DNA of 64,000 nt from Chromatiaceae bacterium (GCA_024235175.1 JACKMX010000004.1:372001-436000), one strand, 5' to 3'; counted from the stretch's first letter, positions 1 to 9,203 are shown. Program-made: numbers and translations. The notes: generated by a model not told the origin, from the letters alone.

Positions 1-552
1 AATACGAAAGTTCACTCTCCCATCTGCCGCGACGGTGGATGCAGGCAGGACGTAACTATAGGTTTCGGGGCTATTTAATTCCCCAGTAAAAAAAGTCGCA
101 CCATCCACCTGCACTACCGCAGACTCCGTTGAATCCAGCAAAGGATGATCAAACTGAGGATCGTTCGGATAAATGACTTGGTAGTCGTCAGCCAATCGAA
201 TTCGAATCTGTGCATCAATAACATCGTAGAGCTCAGATGAGAATCCATCTGAGCTGATATCAAGCACTTGCTCTACGTAATCCCCCACCCCTGATATAAG
301 ACGCCATTCATCAGATCATCGCGGCTGGGATGAAGGTGTGGTGTTGTACCAGTTATACGTGGTTTTGAACTCAACAAGCGATGCAAAAGCTGGCGTATAC
401 ATCATGGCCAGAAAACACAGGCAAATCACATAATGAATTAAAGTTCGAAAGCTTATTCGTGGTAGCGCTCGCTGTACATCCAAACGCCGCCCTGAATTGG
501 TGTGTTTCTGATTCCAATTGTGCACCAGATGTGCACCGGTTATTTTTCTCAT
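1..552 (-). pseudogene. Secreted protein gene, 3'-truncated by window edge, with in-frame TGA
   Basis: The frame opens at ATG 552 behind an AAGGAAG ribosome-binding site eight bases upstream. It encodes about 35 polar residues, then a hydrophobic export segment (around HYVICLCFLAMMYTPAFAS) and a mature part. Codon 79 (316-318) is TGA, but the same frame stays open on its far side to the window edge and reads like real protein (SDEWRLISGVGDYVEQV and onward). The sequence therefore shows one gene with an internal stop rather than two genes. The protein resembles exported PEP-CTERM-type surface proteins in style, but its C-terminus lies outside the window, so the family is not established. It starts 36 bp from the tRNA-Lys fragment, probably just outside the integrated element. 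Alternatives to a nonsense mutation are a sequencing error or readthrough; nothing visible supports selenocysteine use. Confidence 0.55.
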
Positions 553-587
553 GAGTTACACTTCCTTGTAACTTATTGTTTTTTAAA

Positions 588-632
588 TGGTGGGCCGTGG
601 GCGACTCGAACGCCCGACCAATGGATTAAAAA
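588..632 (-). other. 3' half of tRNA-Lys(TTT): candidate attachment (att) site
   Basis: Read on the minus strand, this is the 3' part of a tRNA. It begins in the anticodon loop (TTTTAA), then has a variable loop, a T arm GGGCG-TTCGAGT-CGCCC, acceptor strand ACGGCCC, discriminator A and an encoded CCA. The 5' half is absent: the bases just beyond 632 do not resemble a D arm or acceptor strand. ICEs of the PAPI-1/pKLC102/PFGI-1 group integrate at the 3' end of tRNA-Lys genes and leave such a fragment as the distal repeat. The orientation fits an element extending to the right toward an intact tRNA-Lys beyond the window, consistent with the ICE genes at 40-64 kb. No second copy was seen within the window. 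Confidence 0.7.
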
Positions 633-1074
633 TTGCAATATAAATCTGTATCTTACTGATTGTTATGCGTTTTTTAACGCACATTCCGTAACTCAGGCGC
701 ACAGCCAAAAACACGTGTAAACAGTCAGTTAGCGCTTTTTTCCGCACATTGGCGAACATGCCAGAAACTTCGCGATGTACCTACAGTGTACCTTTTTGTC
801 TCGGATTTCCTATTCCCACGCCAACCAGGTCGCGTCGTAATATCGCCACATAGAAGCAGTGAACACACGGTGGCGTCCTATCAAGACACATTCCGTTTGC
901 TGCTTGTGTTTGCGTTCCGGCGGCAGCGTAACTATCAATTCGCAAGGGACAGGTGGGCGCTAATACTGTCTACTTTCGATGCAGGAACCGGGCATATTTA
1001 AGTGCAGATAAAGTTCTTGTTGTATTTTCGGTCCCAGTTCCATCGGACATCGGCCAAGTAAAAAAGCCTATGAC
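633..1074. other. Non-coding stretch next to the att-like fragment
   Basis: I see no gene with a ribosome-binding site or protein-like composition here. Short open frames on both strands look like chance. If the tRNA fragment is an att site, this is the terminal non-coding part of the element. Confidence 0.4.
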
Positions 1075-1130
1075 AGGGGCCGGTGACACTTGAGAATTGT
1101 TAACATTAGTAATTGTCACCGGCCCCTTTT
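1075..1130 (+). terminator. Long-stem hairpin followed by T-rich tract
   Basis: A perfect inverted repeat (AGGGGCCGGTGACA at 1075-1088, its complement at 1114-1127) encloses a 25-nt AT-rich loop and is followed by TTTTGTTTTT. It looks like a rho-independent terminator reading rightward, although the loop is longer than usual. Its arms resemble the 'AAAGGGGCC' repeats near 26.3 and 29.6 kb, so it may instead be a mobile palindrome of that group. Confidence 0.4.
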
Positions 1131-1142
1131 GTTTTTACTCTG

Positions 1143-1382
1143 CACAACAATCTGAGTGAACGGGATATCCGGGAGTACGTCATCAAACGAAAGATCAGCG
1201 GCAGCACCCGATCGGATAACGGGCGACGATGTGGGGACACTTTTACCAGTCTGAAAAAGACCTGCAAGAAGCAGGGTATCGCCTGCTGGGACTTCATTCT
1301 GGATCGGTTACGTCTACAGCAGATGATTCCGTTCTTGCCCGACCTGTTGGTAGGAAACACGAGCCTGCTGAAAACCTCGTGA
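1143..1382 (+). pseudogene. C-terminal remnant of a transposase (IS66-like, tentative)
   Basis: About 80 codons read like the C-terminal tail of a transposase: NNLSERDIREYVIKRKISG, then GRRCGDTFTSLKKTCKKQG, then a Trp-Asp-containing helix and a terminal IPFLPDLL. This pattern is familiar from tails of IS66-like transposases, but the subfamily is from memory and uncertain. There is no start codon with a ribosome-binding site and no catalytic domain; upstream sequence turns directly into the 1075-1130 hairpin. This is a dead fragment of an old insertion near the end of the element. Confidence 0.5.
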
Positions 1383-1482
1383 GCACACGGGGTTCTTGAG
1401 AAGTTACCGTTAATGGCTAGAATTGGCGAAGTTAGGCTAAATATCACCATCTTTCACGGCAATCCAGTACAAAGGCCAACCG

Positions 1483-4347
1483 CTAGATCGCCAGTACTGC
1501 CAACCCCCTCATCATGAGTACGAAGGCTCCCCACACCTCCGCGGCCACCGCCCCTGCGCCGGCCAGAGCTGCCGCGGTTGCGGCGGCAAGCGCTGCAAGC
1601 AGGTAGTAGAGAAGGATAATCGCGATGATCGAGAGCGCGATGATCGCGAGGACAGGGACGACCTTCTTCACCAGATCTTCTTCGCAGTCTGCGAGTCCTC
1701 CCCCGTTCAGCCCACCCGATATAAGGTAAGCGCCCTCGCCTGTCGTTTCGTTTTGCAGAATGTAACCGGCGCCGCTCCAGGGTCCGATGTTGATGTTGTC
1801 TCTGGGAGCGAGCACGGTCTGGCCGGCGGCTAGGGCGGACGCGATGTTGCTCTCGTCTGCCGCATCCAAATTCAGCAGTGGCAAGACATTGGCTTTGTTG
1901 GATGGCGTGATGCGATACAGGGGGATGTCCTGCGCGTTCGCTGCGGAGAGTAGCTTCATCGAATCCACCGCCTTGATTTGCGCCACACCGGTCTTCGCGG
2001 TTTCAAACTGATCGAAAGTAGTCCCTTCCATGTAAGATCCGTTGAAACCGGCCTGCTTGACCAAAGCGACCTTCTCCGAACCCGTCGCAGCCGCCGCTCC
2101 GATGAACGACCAATTCACGTCCATGAACTTGCTGGCGTAAACCCCGGTGTTGGGCTGGCCGAACAGGAGCGAAACGGTAAGAGGCGAGCTGAACAGACCG
2201 ACAGAAGGCAATCGCGTGATGTATCCTCCCATACCGCGTGCCGATTGCTGGTTGAGGAAGTCCGACTCGCTCCAATAATGCAGATTGACCTGGTGTAAAT
2301 ATTCAGCCGAGGTCGTGATCGGATTTGCATCGAGACGCGCCTGCAACACGTTGGGGAGAAATCCATTACCGGTAACGCCAACCACGATCTCATCGCCGGC
2401 AATCACATCGTAGGGGAGCGTTTGAGCGACAACGGGCCCGTCAACCGTTACGTTCAGAAAGTAGTCTGTTCCCATGCGGCGACTGGCACCCGCAGACTGG
2501 ACCACCCCGTCCACCGTCAACTGCGGGATGACGTTCACCGAGGCGATTGGAAGCGAAGTAGCGCCCGCGTCGATGGCGGCCTGCAGCACCGCTTCGTCAG
2601 CCGGTGTCGCGGGCGTAAAGGTCAGAGCAAGGCGGCCACTTCCGAGTGCACCGAAGCTGATCGTGGTGGAGAAATCCGGGGTATCCAGCGATCGGTTCAA
2701 TGCGGACGAATAGCCGACGACTCTGACGGTCTGCTTGAGGCTCGCCGGCAACGCGGCCATTGGGGCACCGCTCGATAGGACCTTGAAAGGAAGAGTGCCA
2801 GGCAGAAGCATGATCTTGTCTTGAACGATTTGCTTGTCTCCAGCAATGGCGGTCGGAGTCTGTTCGATATTGTTGTTCGCCATGTACTCGAGAGCATCTA
2901 TCGCCCAGTTCTCCATGCTGTCGAGGGTAGCTTCTTCGTCTATGGCGTCGAACGAGCCGAGGGACTCGTTCACCGTCAATGAATCCTTGATGTCCGTAAG
3001 CACCGGATCGAGGGGCACATTGGTCACGAGATTAGAAGGCGGTGTGACGAGGTATCGCTTGAAGGAAGCGTCCATGGCGACCCAGGAGTCGCCCGACAGG
3101 TTAACGCTGCCTCGGCTAGGGATCATGTCGATGAACGCCTCAACCCAGACGTGCTCGACATTGAAAGACACGATGTTGCCGCCGCCGTCCAAGATGGCCA
3201 CGTTCGGGATGGCCCCCGCCCCCAACAAATCCTGCGCGAGATCTGCGTCCGGGACGTCTCCGAGCCAGTTCAGAACATCTGCTATAGGAATGTCGACCGT
3301 GCCCTGGACGAAACGGGCGTGAATACCCGCGGAACGCAACAGCGCAACCAGTAGGCTAGAGATGTCCGTGGCATTGCCACGGCGCATATCGAGCGTGAGT
3401 TGTGAGCCCTGAAGTGATCCAAAGGTTGGATAGAAATCAATGTTGTTCTTCACCCATCGGTAGATGGCAACGGGGTTGTTCCCGAGTGAAAGTGCCAGCG
3501 CCTCAATGGCCGGCGTGATCTGCACCGTGTCACTTGGGGCGAGGAATGGATCGTCCCCTTGAGCGTCACTCGCAGCAAGCAGCCTGTCCGCGGATATCGC
3601 ATCTTCGGTGGACGCGGCCACCCAATCCGAACGCGGTGCCCTCGCCTCGGTGCGCAATACCGAGAACGGCAGCCGGCCGGGATCGAAGATCTGATTTGGG
3701 CGCTGGTCGTGCGAGGTGGCCAGCAGCGCGATAGCCTGATCGAGCCCAGCTTCGCGCGACGCCGCCGTCGGGGCTACCTCGGCATTGTTGAGATGGGTCA
3801 GTAGCTTATCCCAGTTTGCCTCATAGAGCGCACGGTGAACCTGCTGCCGCTGGCGAATCTCACGCGGCAGCGATACCGTCTCGAACAACTGCTCTGTAGA
3901 GGCAAAACCGGATTCGATCCGGGCATGAGCGTCGTTCAAACCCGCCCTCAGCGCGTTCAGCCGGCGGCCCGATTGAACTACCCGGTTGCCCGAAACTTCC
4001 GAAGTGCCCCGCAATGCGCGGAGTTGGCGGGTAATCTCTTCCATGTCGATGACGGCCTGCCGTTCCGCGTGTGTGGGGTGGGGCGGACGTACCATAGCTG
4101 TCTGACGGGCTTCTCGGGGGAACGCGACGATGGCCTGCTGCAGGAGCTCATCAGGAATATTGTATCTCGGGTCAGCGGCGAGCCTTTCAAGGAAAGTGAC
4201 CGGATCCCGACGCGCGTTCTCGATCTGGGCAAAGGTGGCTCCGCCGGACGAAAGCCAGATAAACGGGACCAACACGAATTTCGCGGTAAGCCTGATCCAC
4301 GCGCTTGGCCGCTCGTAGCTGTCTGCGGTGTTAAATTGTTTGGTCAT
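1483..4347 (-). CDS. Secreted transglutaminase-like protein, locus A, with membrane-helix tail
   Basis: 954 residues with an N-terminal export segment (FVLVPFIWLSSGGATFA, about residues 25-41), a helical region to about 250, then a transglutaminase-like core. The core carries RRGNATDISSLLVALLRSAG (323-342), then EHVWVEAF and SWVAMDASFK. The nucleophile Cys of the family is replaced by Thr327, while the His and Asp stretches remain, so this domain is probably non-catalytic. Beta-rich sequence follows, then a boundary region WSGAGYI...TGEGAYLISGGLNGGG shared with the 20778-25355 paralogue. After it comes a tail unlike the paralogue's: an acidic Cys segment and two or three very hydrophobic Ala/Leu/Ile helices that could insert in a membrane. 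It is the last gene of the minus-strand locus A. A toxin-like tail is inference. Confidence 0.7.
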   Translation of the reverse strand: MTKQFNTADSYERPSAWIRLTAKFVLVPFIWLSSGGATFAQIENARRDPVTFLERLAADPRYNIPDELLQQAIVAFPREARQTAMVRPPHPTHAERQAVIDMEEITRQLRALRGTSEVSGNRVVQSGRRLNALRAGLNDAHARIESGFASTEQLFETVSLPREIRQRQQVHRALYEANWDKLLTHLNNAEVAPTAASREAGLDQAIALLATSHDQRPNQIFDPGRLPFSVLRTEARAPRSDWVAASTEDAISADRLLAASDAQGDDPFLAPSDTVQITPAIEALALSLGNNPVAIYRWVKNNIDFYPTFGSLQGSQLTLDMRRGNATDISSLLVALLRSAGIHARFVQGTVDIPIADVLNWLGDVPDADLAQDLLGAGAIPNVAILDGGGNIVSFNVEHVWVEAFIDMIPSRGSVNLSGDSWVAMDASFKRYLVTPPSNLVTNVPLDPVLTDIKDSLTVNESLGSFDAIDEEATLDSMENWAIDALEYMANNNIEQTPTAIAGDKQIVQDKIMLLPGTLPFKVLSSGAPMAALPASLKQTVRVVGYSSALNRSLDTPDFSTTISFGALGSGRLALTFTPATPADEAVLQAAIDAGATSLPIASVNVIPQLTVDGVVQSAGASRRMGTDYFLNVTVDGPVVAQTLPYDVIAGDEIVVGVTGNGFLPNVLQARLDANPITTSAEYLHQVNLHYWSESDFLNQQSARGMGGYITRLPSVGLFSSPLTVSLLFGQPNTGVYASKFMDVNWSFIGAAAATGSEKVALVKQAGFNGSYMEGTTFDQFETAKTGVAQIKAVDSMKLLSAANAQDIPLYRITPSNKANVLPLLNLDAADESNIASALAAGQTVLAPRDNINIGPWSGAGYILQNETTGEGAYLISGGLNGGGLADCEEDLVKKVVPVLAIIALSIIAIILLYYLLAALAAATAAALAGAGAVAAEVWGAFVLMMRGLAVLAI

Positions 4348-4373
4348 GTCATGCCTGCCTTCATCGGAGTTCT

Positions 4374-4823
4374 CTAATCCAACCGTTCGTCAAGAAACCT
4401 GTAAACCTTATCGATCACGCGGCGCTCTCGGGCGTTGAACGGAGCCAGGTGGTCACGCTTCCACCTTGCCACTTGCTCGCCGTCTGCCACTGTCGTCGGC
4501 GCAAGGGCGAAGTGCAGGCTCTCCGCGAGATCGGGTGCGGCGTCGAGATCCAAGGCTTGGATCAGGAAAGCGGGCATGTAGTAGGCGAATGCGTCTGGCT
4601 CGAGCAGGTAGAGGAACGCGCTTGGATCAATGCCGTAGGTGGCAACCAGTGAGTGATAATCGAAATCCTGCCACGACGTTGCTTTGAGGAATCGCCCGAG
4701 GCGGGAGTCCTCGCTGCATTGGTCTTCACCAAACGCCACGATGCGGTCGTCTCCCGGATGCGCACGTTCAGCGAACGCTTGCTCGATTTCCTCGATTAGG
4801 GCGGATGTTTCGGAATCAATCAT
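4374..4823 (-). CDS. DUF6714-like small protein, possible immunity protein
   Basis: 149 residues, acidic, with no signal peptide, so cytoplasmic. The central stretch SAFLYLLEPDAFAYYMPAFL matches what I recall of DUF6714 proteins (F-L-x-P-x-A-F-x-Y-Y-x-P-A), small proteins often found near toxin genes. The C-terminus is charged and helical. It ends 26 bp before the transglutaminase-like gene and starts 12 bp after the Cys-rich secreted gene, so all are probably one transcript. A cytoplasmic immunity partner for the Cys-rich product or for the tail of the downstream gene is inferred from position only. Confidence 0.6.
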   Translation of the reverse strand: MIDSETSALIEEIEQAFAERAHPGDDRIVAFGEDQCSEDSRLGRFLKATSWQDFDYHSLVATYGIDPSAFLYLLEPDAFAYYMPAFLIQALDLDAAPDLAESLHFALAPTTVADGEQVARWKRDHLAPFNARERRVIDKVYRFLDERLD

Positions 4824-4835
4824 CGTAACGTATTT

Positions 4836-5270
4836 CTACGGACATGGATCTGCACATCCGATGGGCTCCGGTAACGCAATCTTGCGAGTGCAACGTGCGA
4901 TCGCGTTCCTTACCTGCGCCATTGCGGCCACGTGTCCATCGTGCGGAACGAAGTAGCACAGACTGACGAACTCTCGCGCGGCCAGGCATGCCTCTCCCTT
5001 GGCGAGCTTGGCCTGTAAAGCCGCGCATCCTGTTACCCCCTGGCACGAATAACCCGAGCATGCCGCGTCCTTGGCGGCCCCCCGGGCGAGGCATTCCTCC
5101 AATGAACACGCTGCCGGGTTGCGGTTGGGACCCGCACACCCGACTTCGACGGAAAACGCGTTACCCCAGATGCCAGCGGAAAGCAACGCGATCACGATGA
5201 AATACACGCAGTTTCGAACCCGTAGTGCGTTCACGGTTTCCAGCATCCTTTCGACAAGTGTGTGCAGCAT
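4836..5270 (-). CDS. Small Cys-rich secreted protein resembling toxin-tip modules
   Basis: 144 residues from ATG 5270, chosen because AGAGGT lies upstream at good spacing. A signal-like hydrophobic segment (CVYFIVIALLSAGIWGNAFS) is followed by about a hundred residues with around ten cysteines. The second half reads C-AALQAKLAKGE-AC-LAARE...C...DGHVAAMAQVRNAIARC. This Cys/His spacing resembles Cys-rich C-terminal tips I know from Rhs-type polymorphic toxins, but the Pfam family cannot be fixed here. Here the module is a separate exported protein. It is followed immediately by the DUF6714-like gene and preceded by the toroid gene. It might be an exported toxin, or a detached tail of a neighbouring large protein; activity is unknown. 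Confidence 0.55.
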   Translation of the reverse strand: MLHTLVERMLETVNALRVRNCVYFIVIALLSAGIWGNAFSVEVGCAGPNRNPAACSLEECLARGAAKDAACSGYSCQGVTGCAALQAKLAKGEACLAAREFVSLCYFVPHDGHVAAMAQVRNAIARCTRKIALPEPIGCADPCP

Positions 5271-5430
5271 TGTTTTAACCTCTTGATGACTGTTCCGCAC
5301 GACTCACAGCATGAGAAGAACCGCGACTAGCTCTGTTCGAATCCCATCCTCTTGGCGCTTCGGCCGCGTAGCGGACAGGCACCCACTAGTACCATTGCGA
5401 CGTTCAGCACCAAGACTGCAAAGCTGCACA

Positions 5431-8028
5431 TCAAGGCGTCACCTCAATGCTGAAGTCGAATACCTTGCCTGTGAGTGGTCCGAGCGGTGTGCCGACGCCG
5501 TCGAGCAGCTGGTTTACGACCTGGAATTGATAGATGCCGGTGGAAGCCTCTGAAGCGATGTCGATCTGAAAATCGATCTGTACCTCTGTCGCAGAAATAA
5601 TGAAGACACCGACCACGTTGTACGTGATCTCGGGAGGCAGACCGACAAATGACCACTGCAGACTAGCAACCTGGGCGATGGTCGCGGCGTCCGCGCTGAT
5701 GACGCGCGAATCCTGGACGAATCCGCCGACCGGCAACGTGTAATCGACTGCCTGAAGAGTGACCGAGATGACGTCAACGATGGACCCGCCCCCAGCATCC
5801 GTCGCCTCAGCCGTGACCAAGTTCAGCCCGCTTACGAGTGGGATATCGGCGGAAAACTCCCCGCCAGACACTGTTGCCGCTACACCGTTTACGGTTACCG
5901 TGATAGGCGGCACGCCCGAAACGGTTCCGGTGACCGTCAACGGTGTGCTGGTCACCACCGCAGCGTCAGCCGGGCTCATAATAGCGACGCTGAGGCCGAC
6001 GGGTAGCAAGAACCCCGACAGGTCCTGGTGCATCGACACCAGGTACGCCACACCGGCTTCGATGGGAAAGTTGACTCCTGCGGGCACGCCGCTCGCGTAG
6101 ATGGCGGTCTGGAACGCTCCCGTGAGTGGGTCAAACCGCTGGATGGCACTCACAACCGTGTCGTCCCCGATCTGCGCGAGCAGCGCAAACGAATCAAGGC
6201 TGGCTGGCGGACTCGGGACTGTAAGCGTATTGATACCTTTGACTAGGTCGACCGTAGTGGCGATCGGAGTCGAACCCGCCAGGTGTGCGTTCGCGAGGGT
6301 GGAGGTAACCACGAAGAAGCCATCAAGCTCACCCAGCGCGAAGTTGGTTCCGATGAAGCCGCCGGACCCGTCGCGAGCGAGGGTTTCGAACAGGCCGATT
6401 ACCGGGTCGAGCCGCTGGACCTCGACGGAGTCTGGTCCCAGCAGTTCAAGTAATCCCCGCGCGTCAAGCGGGTTCGCAGGCGCCAACGCGAGGCTCACGG
6501 CGTTGAATCCGGAGTTCAGCATGAGGTCCTGGCCGAGCAGGCTCGAGTTGCGCGTTACTTCGAGAAATGTAGGCGGGCCCGATACTCCGGCGAGATTGGT
6601 CGCCGAAACCGTGATTGAATTCAAACCTTCCTCCAACGCCAGTGTGATCGAGAACTCGCCCGTCGCAGCATCAAAAACTACCGCAGCTCCCGGGATGTTC
6701 ACGCTAATGCCGGCCGATCCGACGGGGGCCAATCCGCTGATCGTGACCACGGATTGCTCCGTCACAAAGTCGGCGCCAGCTCCGGCTCCACCGCTGCTCG
6801 CTATGTGGGGGGCGAGCGGAGTGCGAGATGCAAACAGTGCGTCTAGAGCCAGGGCTGTGCGAAATGGGTCGTCAGCGAAGCTACCGTTCGCGAGTTGAGC
6901 CGACTCCAAGAACGCGATCGAGGCGGGTGCGATCGTCTCGGGATCCTTCTGGTTCTGACTTAGCGTCAAGAGCGCAAGTGCCGTATCAAAAACGTTTGCT
7001 GCACCGCTGTCAGAAAAGCCACCACCGACCACCTCTCGGCCGAGCACGAACAGCGAGGGATCGGCCGTTCCCGCGAGGGCTCGGCTCGCCCAGTAAGTGA
7101 AGTAGAGCCGGCTGTCGGCGTCGCCTGGCTGAAACCCCCAACCGCCGTCCGGGTTCCGCGCATCCTGCAGGTAGGCCAACGCATCGGTGAGAGGCACCGT
7201 CGTGTGGGAGGTGGCGACATAGTCGACGCGGAAAGAGACCGTCGCGCCGGCCGAGGAGGTGAACTGGATGTAATGCGTCGTCCCCGGCACGAGGAGGACG
7301 CCGGATGCCGGGGTAATCGAGATGATCCCTGTGCCCGATATGGGGAAAAAAGGATCAGCCGGAGTCGGCGGCACACCGCGCCCGATGCGCACATCGACGG
7401 AACCCGATATGGATTCGATCAAAATGTCGAGCTGCAGACCATCCGCGGGGACGTCGATCGTGAAGAGTTCGCTTCCGCTCGCCGGGACCACGAGGTCGCG
7501 AGCCACGATTCCCGATGGAACTCCCGCGCTTTTCAACGCGACGAGCCGCAGGGACGTGTCGAGCACGTTGCTGCCGTACTCGGGTTCACTCCCTGAACCC
7601 CCGTCCGCGTTGATCGCATCAAGCAAAGCCTCCACGTCTGGCGAGTTTGGCGAGCTCGCACCGGCCAACAGCCGCCTAGCCCGCTCTTCAACAGTTGTAA
7701 GCGGCTGGGCCGCAAGATAAGAACGGGCTGAGGCGAGCGCGGCTGCGCCTGCAGGTACGACAACGAGCGATTGAGCGACTTGGCCCGTCGTTTGGAGACC
7801 GCTCGCGAGCGGATTCGCGGGCACGTATGAGCCATCGCCATACTGCTCGACCGACAGGTACTCGAACGCATCCTGCAAATCACCGGGAATCGTCTGTTGT
7901 GCGGCTGCAATACCTGCGAAAAAGAGGCCGATCGCAGCGGTTGCAATCAGCAGGGCAGCGAGGGGGGTCGAGTAAAGTCGGCGCATGTTCACGGTCAGAA
8001 CGAAGTACCAGAGGCGTATAGGTGGCAT
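5431..8028 (-). CDS. Secreted toroid-repeat protein, locus A
   Basis: About 865 residues from ATG 8028 (AAAAGGG just upstream; ATG 7986 is the alternative). The export segment (LAALLIATAAIGLFFAGIAAA) is followed by alpha-alpha toroid repeats of the prenyltransferase/squalene-cyclase type (AFEYLSVEQYGDGSY; later ALAYLQDARNPDGGWG and ASIAFLESAQLANGSFADD). A beta-sandwich insert lies between the two toroid halves. The C-terminal half contains 'LNSGFNAVSLAL...ELLGPDSVEVQRLDP' beta modules and an Ig-like domain, ending IEVTP. No DxDD or DCTAE cyclase motif is seen, so a structural or binding role is likelier than terpenoid chemistry. It is a full-length paralogue of the 18169-20781 protein. Confidence 0.7.
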   Translation of the reverse strand: MPPIRLWYFVLTVNMRRLYSTPLAALLIATAAIGLFFAGIAAAQQTIPGDLQDAFEYLSVEQYGDGSYVPANPLASGLQTTGQVAQSLVVVPAGAAALASARSYLAAQPLTTVEERARRLLAGASSPNSPDVEALLDAINADGGSGSEPEYGSNVLDTSLRLVALKSAGVPSGIVARDLVVPASGSELFTIDVPADGLQLDILIESISGSVDVRIGRGVPPTPADPFFPISGTGIISITPASGVLLVPGTTHYIQFTSSAGATVSFRVDYVATSHTTVPLTDALAYLQDARNPDGGWGFQPGDADSRLYFTYWASRALAGTADPSLFVLGREVVGGGFSDSGAANVFDTALALLTLSQNQKDPETIAPASIAFLESAQLANGSFADDPFRTALALDALFASRTPLAPHIASSGGAGAGADFVTEQSVVTISGLAPVGSAGISVNIPGAAVVFDAATGEFSITLALEEGLNSITVSATNLAGVSGPPTFLEVTRNSSLLGQDLMLNSGFNAVSLALAPANPLDARGLLELLGPDSVEVQRLDPVIGLFETLARDGSGGFIGTNFALGELDGFFVVTSTLANAHLAGSTPIATTVDLVKGINTLTVPSPPASLDSFALLAQIGDDTVVSAIQRFDPLTGAFQTAIYASGVPAGVNFPIEAGVAYLVSMHQDLSGFLLPVGLSVAIMSPADAAVVTSTPLTVTGTVSGVPPITVTVNGVAATVSGGEFSADIPLVSGLNLVTAEATDAGGGSIVDVISVTLQAVDYTLPVGGFVQDSRVISADAATIAQVASLQWSFVGLPPEITYNVVGVFIISATEVQIDFQIDIASEASTGIYQFQVVNQLLDGVGTPLGPLTGKVFDFSIEVTP

Positions 8029-8372
8029 AAATGCCCTTTTGGGCAAAGTCGAGAGGTACCAACGTCACTGCACAGTAAATTCGTTCTAACCGCTAACCTA
8101 TTTCTCAAATACTGCACACCCCGTTTATAGATATCGACCTTCTGGCCAAACAACGCCAGAGCGCGGATAGCCTCGGTCGTCTCCAAATAGACGAGGGATG
8201 GATCCGAGCCCCAGGAGCCATCAGTATTTTGCGAATTTAGCAAGTAGTTGATGCCCTGATTGATACCGGCCTTGGATGGCAATGGCAATAAAAGAGCCAC
8301 AAAGAAAAGAACCACGCCAATACATAGCAACCGAAGGGAGAAGCCTTGAAAGAGCACATTCCGGATCAACAT
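7995..8372 (-). pseudogene. N-terminal fragment of a third toroid protein
   Basis: ATG 8372 has an excellent AAAGGAGG ribosome-binding site. The 125-codon frame gives a signal peptide (LLCIGVVLFFVALLLPLPSKA) and the first toroid repeats (GINYLLNSQNTDGSWGSD, TTEAIRALALFGQKVDIYKRG), resembling the N-terminus of the 18169 paralogue. After about codon 90 the similarity stops and the frame runs out while overlapping the start of the locus A toroid gene. It looks like the head of a paralogue fused by deletion or recombination onto another copy; it may now supply the promoter and leader of locus A. Confidence 0.55.
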
Positions 8373-8579
8373 CCTTGCCACCTCCTTTGCTCAATCCGTG
8401 TTTCGGTGGATAATAAACTTCTCGCTGTTAAGCAAAAAGTCACGACAATTTATTGGCTTGCCCACTCAACAGGTCCCTTATACATATATCGCTCGAAGCT
8501 GCCCGCTATCTAAATAAATCTTTACACCTGTAAAAACCCGGTAGGTGCGATCGGTACGCATCCTTAATGCCTGGCAGTT

Positions 8580-9203
8580 TTACTCTATCTCCCAATTCAG
8601 TAGTGAAAGATTTAGAGGTAAACGCCTATTGTGTTGAAGAACAAAGCTGTTTTGACTCCTTGCGGATCCCCCAGCAGGTACAAAACCAAATTTCACTGTG
8701 CCTTCAAGGATCATCGGATCAGGCTCTGTGCTTGTTAGTTGCAATACTAGGTTGTCAATATCAAAACCAGATGTATTAACAAACACTACATCATAGGCAT
8801 AGTTGTAATAGGGATAGCTAGCTCTTCGTGTTGAAATGAGGCGATAACTGGTTTCATCTATGTAACCAAGTTCCTCGGCTTCAACAGCAACAATTGTCAC
8901 CGTAGCCGGAGCACTGTCCACCTCGGAGTCATTGACAATCAGTTGGGCCACGTAGGTACCCGGCAGATCCACTTCAAAGGTCGGATTGACCAATGTCGCA
9001 TCAGACAGCGTTGCACTACTGCCGGAGGGTGGGGTCAGCGACCAGAAGAAGCTCAAGACGTCTCCGTCCACATCCGAGGAGCCACTTCCATCCAAGGTCA
9101 CCATATCGCCCACAAATACCGACTGATCCGGTCCCGGATCAGAAACAGGCGCTTCGTTGACATCATCCACCGTCACCGTGAACGACTGGGTATCGGACAG
9201 TCA
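8580..9203 (-). pseudogene. Orphaned 3' end of the repeat adhesin gene
   Basis: The frame continues the repeat gene after a frame break near 9200. It starts inside an Ig-type repeat (SDTQSFTVTVDDVNEAP), has one PKD-like repeat (DPGPDQSVFVGDMVTLDG), then about 100 unique residues (LGYIDETSYRLISTRRASY ... LSLLNWEIE) that presumably form the native C-terminus. It has no ribosome-binding site of its own, so it is probably untranslated now. The unique end is neither PEP-CTERM nor a type 1 secretion signal that I recognise. Confidence 0.65.

Noticed and set aside
588..632. A functional tRNA gene
   Set aside because: Only the 3' half is present; the D arm, 5' acceptor strand and half the anticodon stem are missing.
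786..1001. Short open frame near the att-like site
   Set aside because: No ribosome-binding site, signal or recognisable motif.
2003..2402. Overlapping open frames on both strands within the transglutaminase and toroid genes
   Set aside because: GC-rich coding DNA commonly leaves alternative frames open; these lack ribosome-binding sites and read as Arg/Ser/Pro-rich nonsense.
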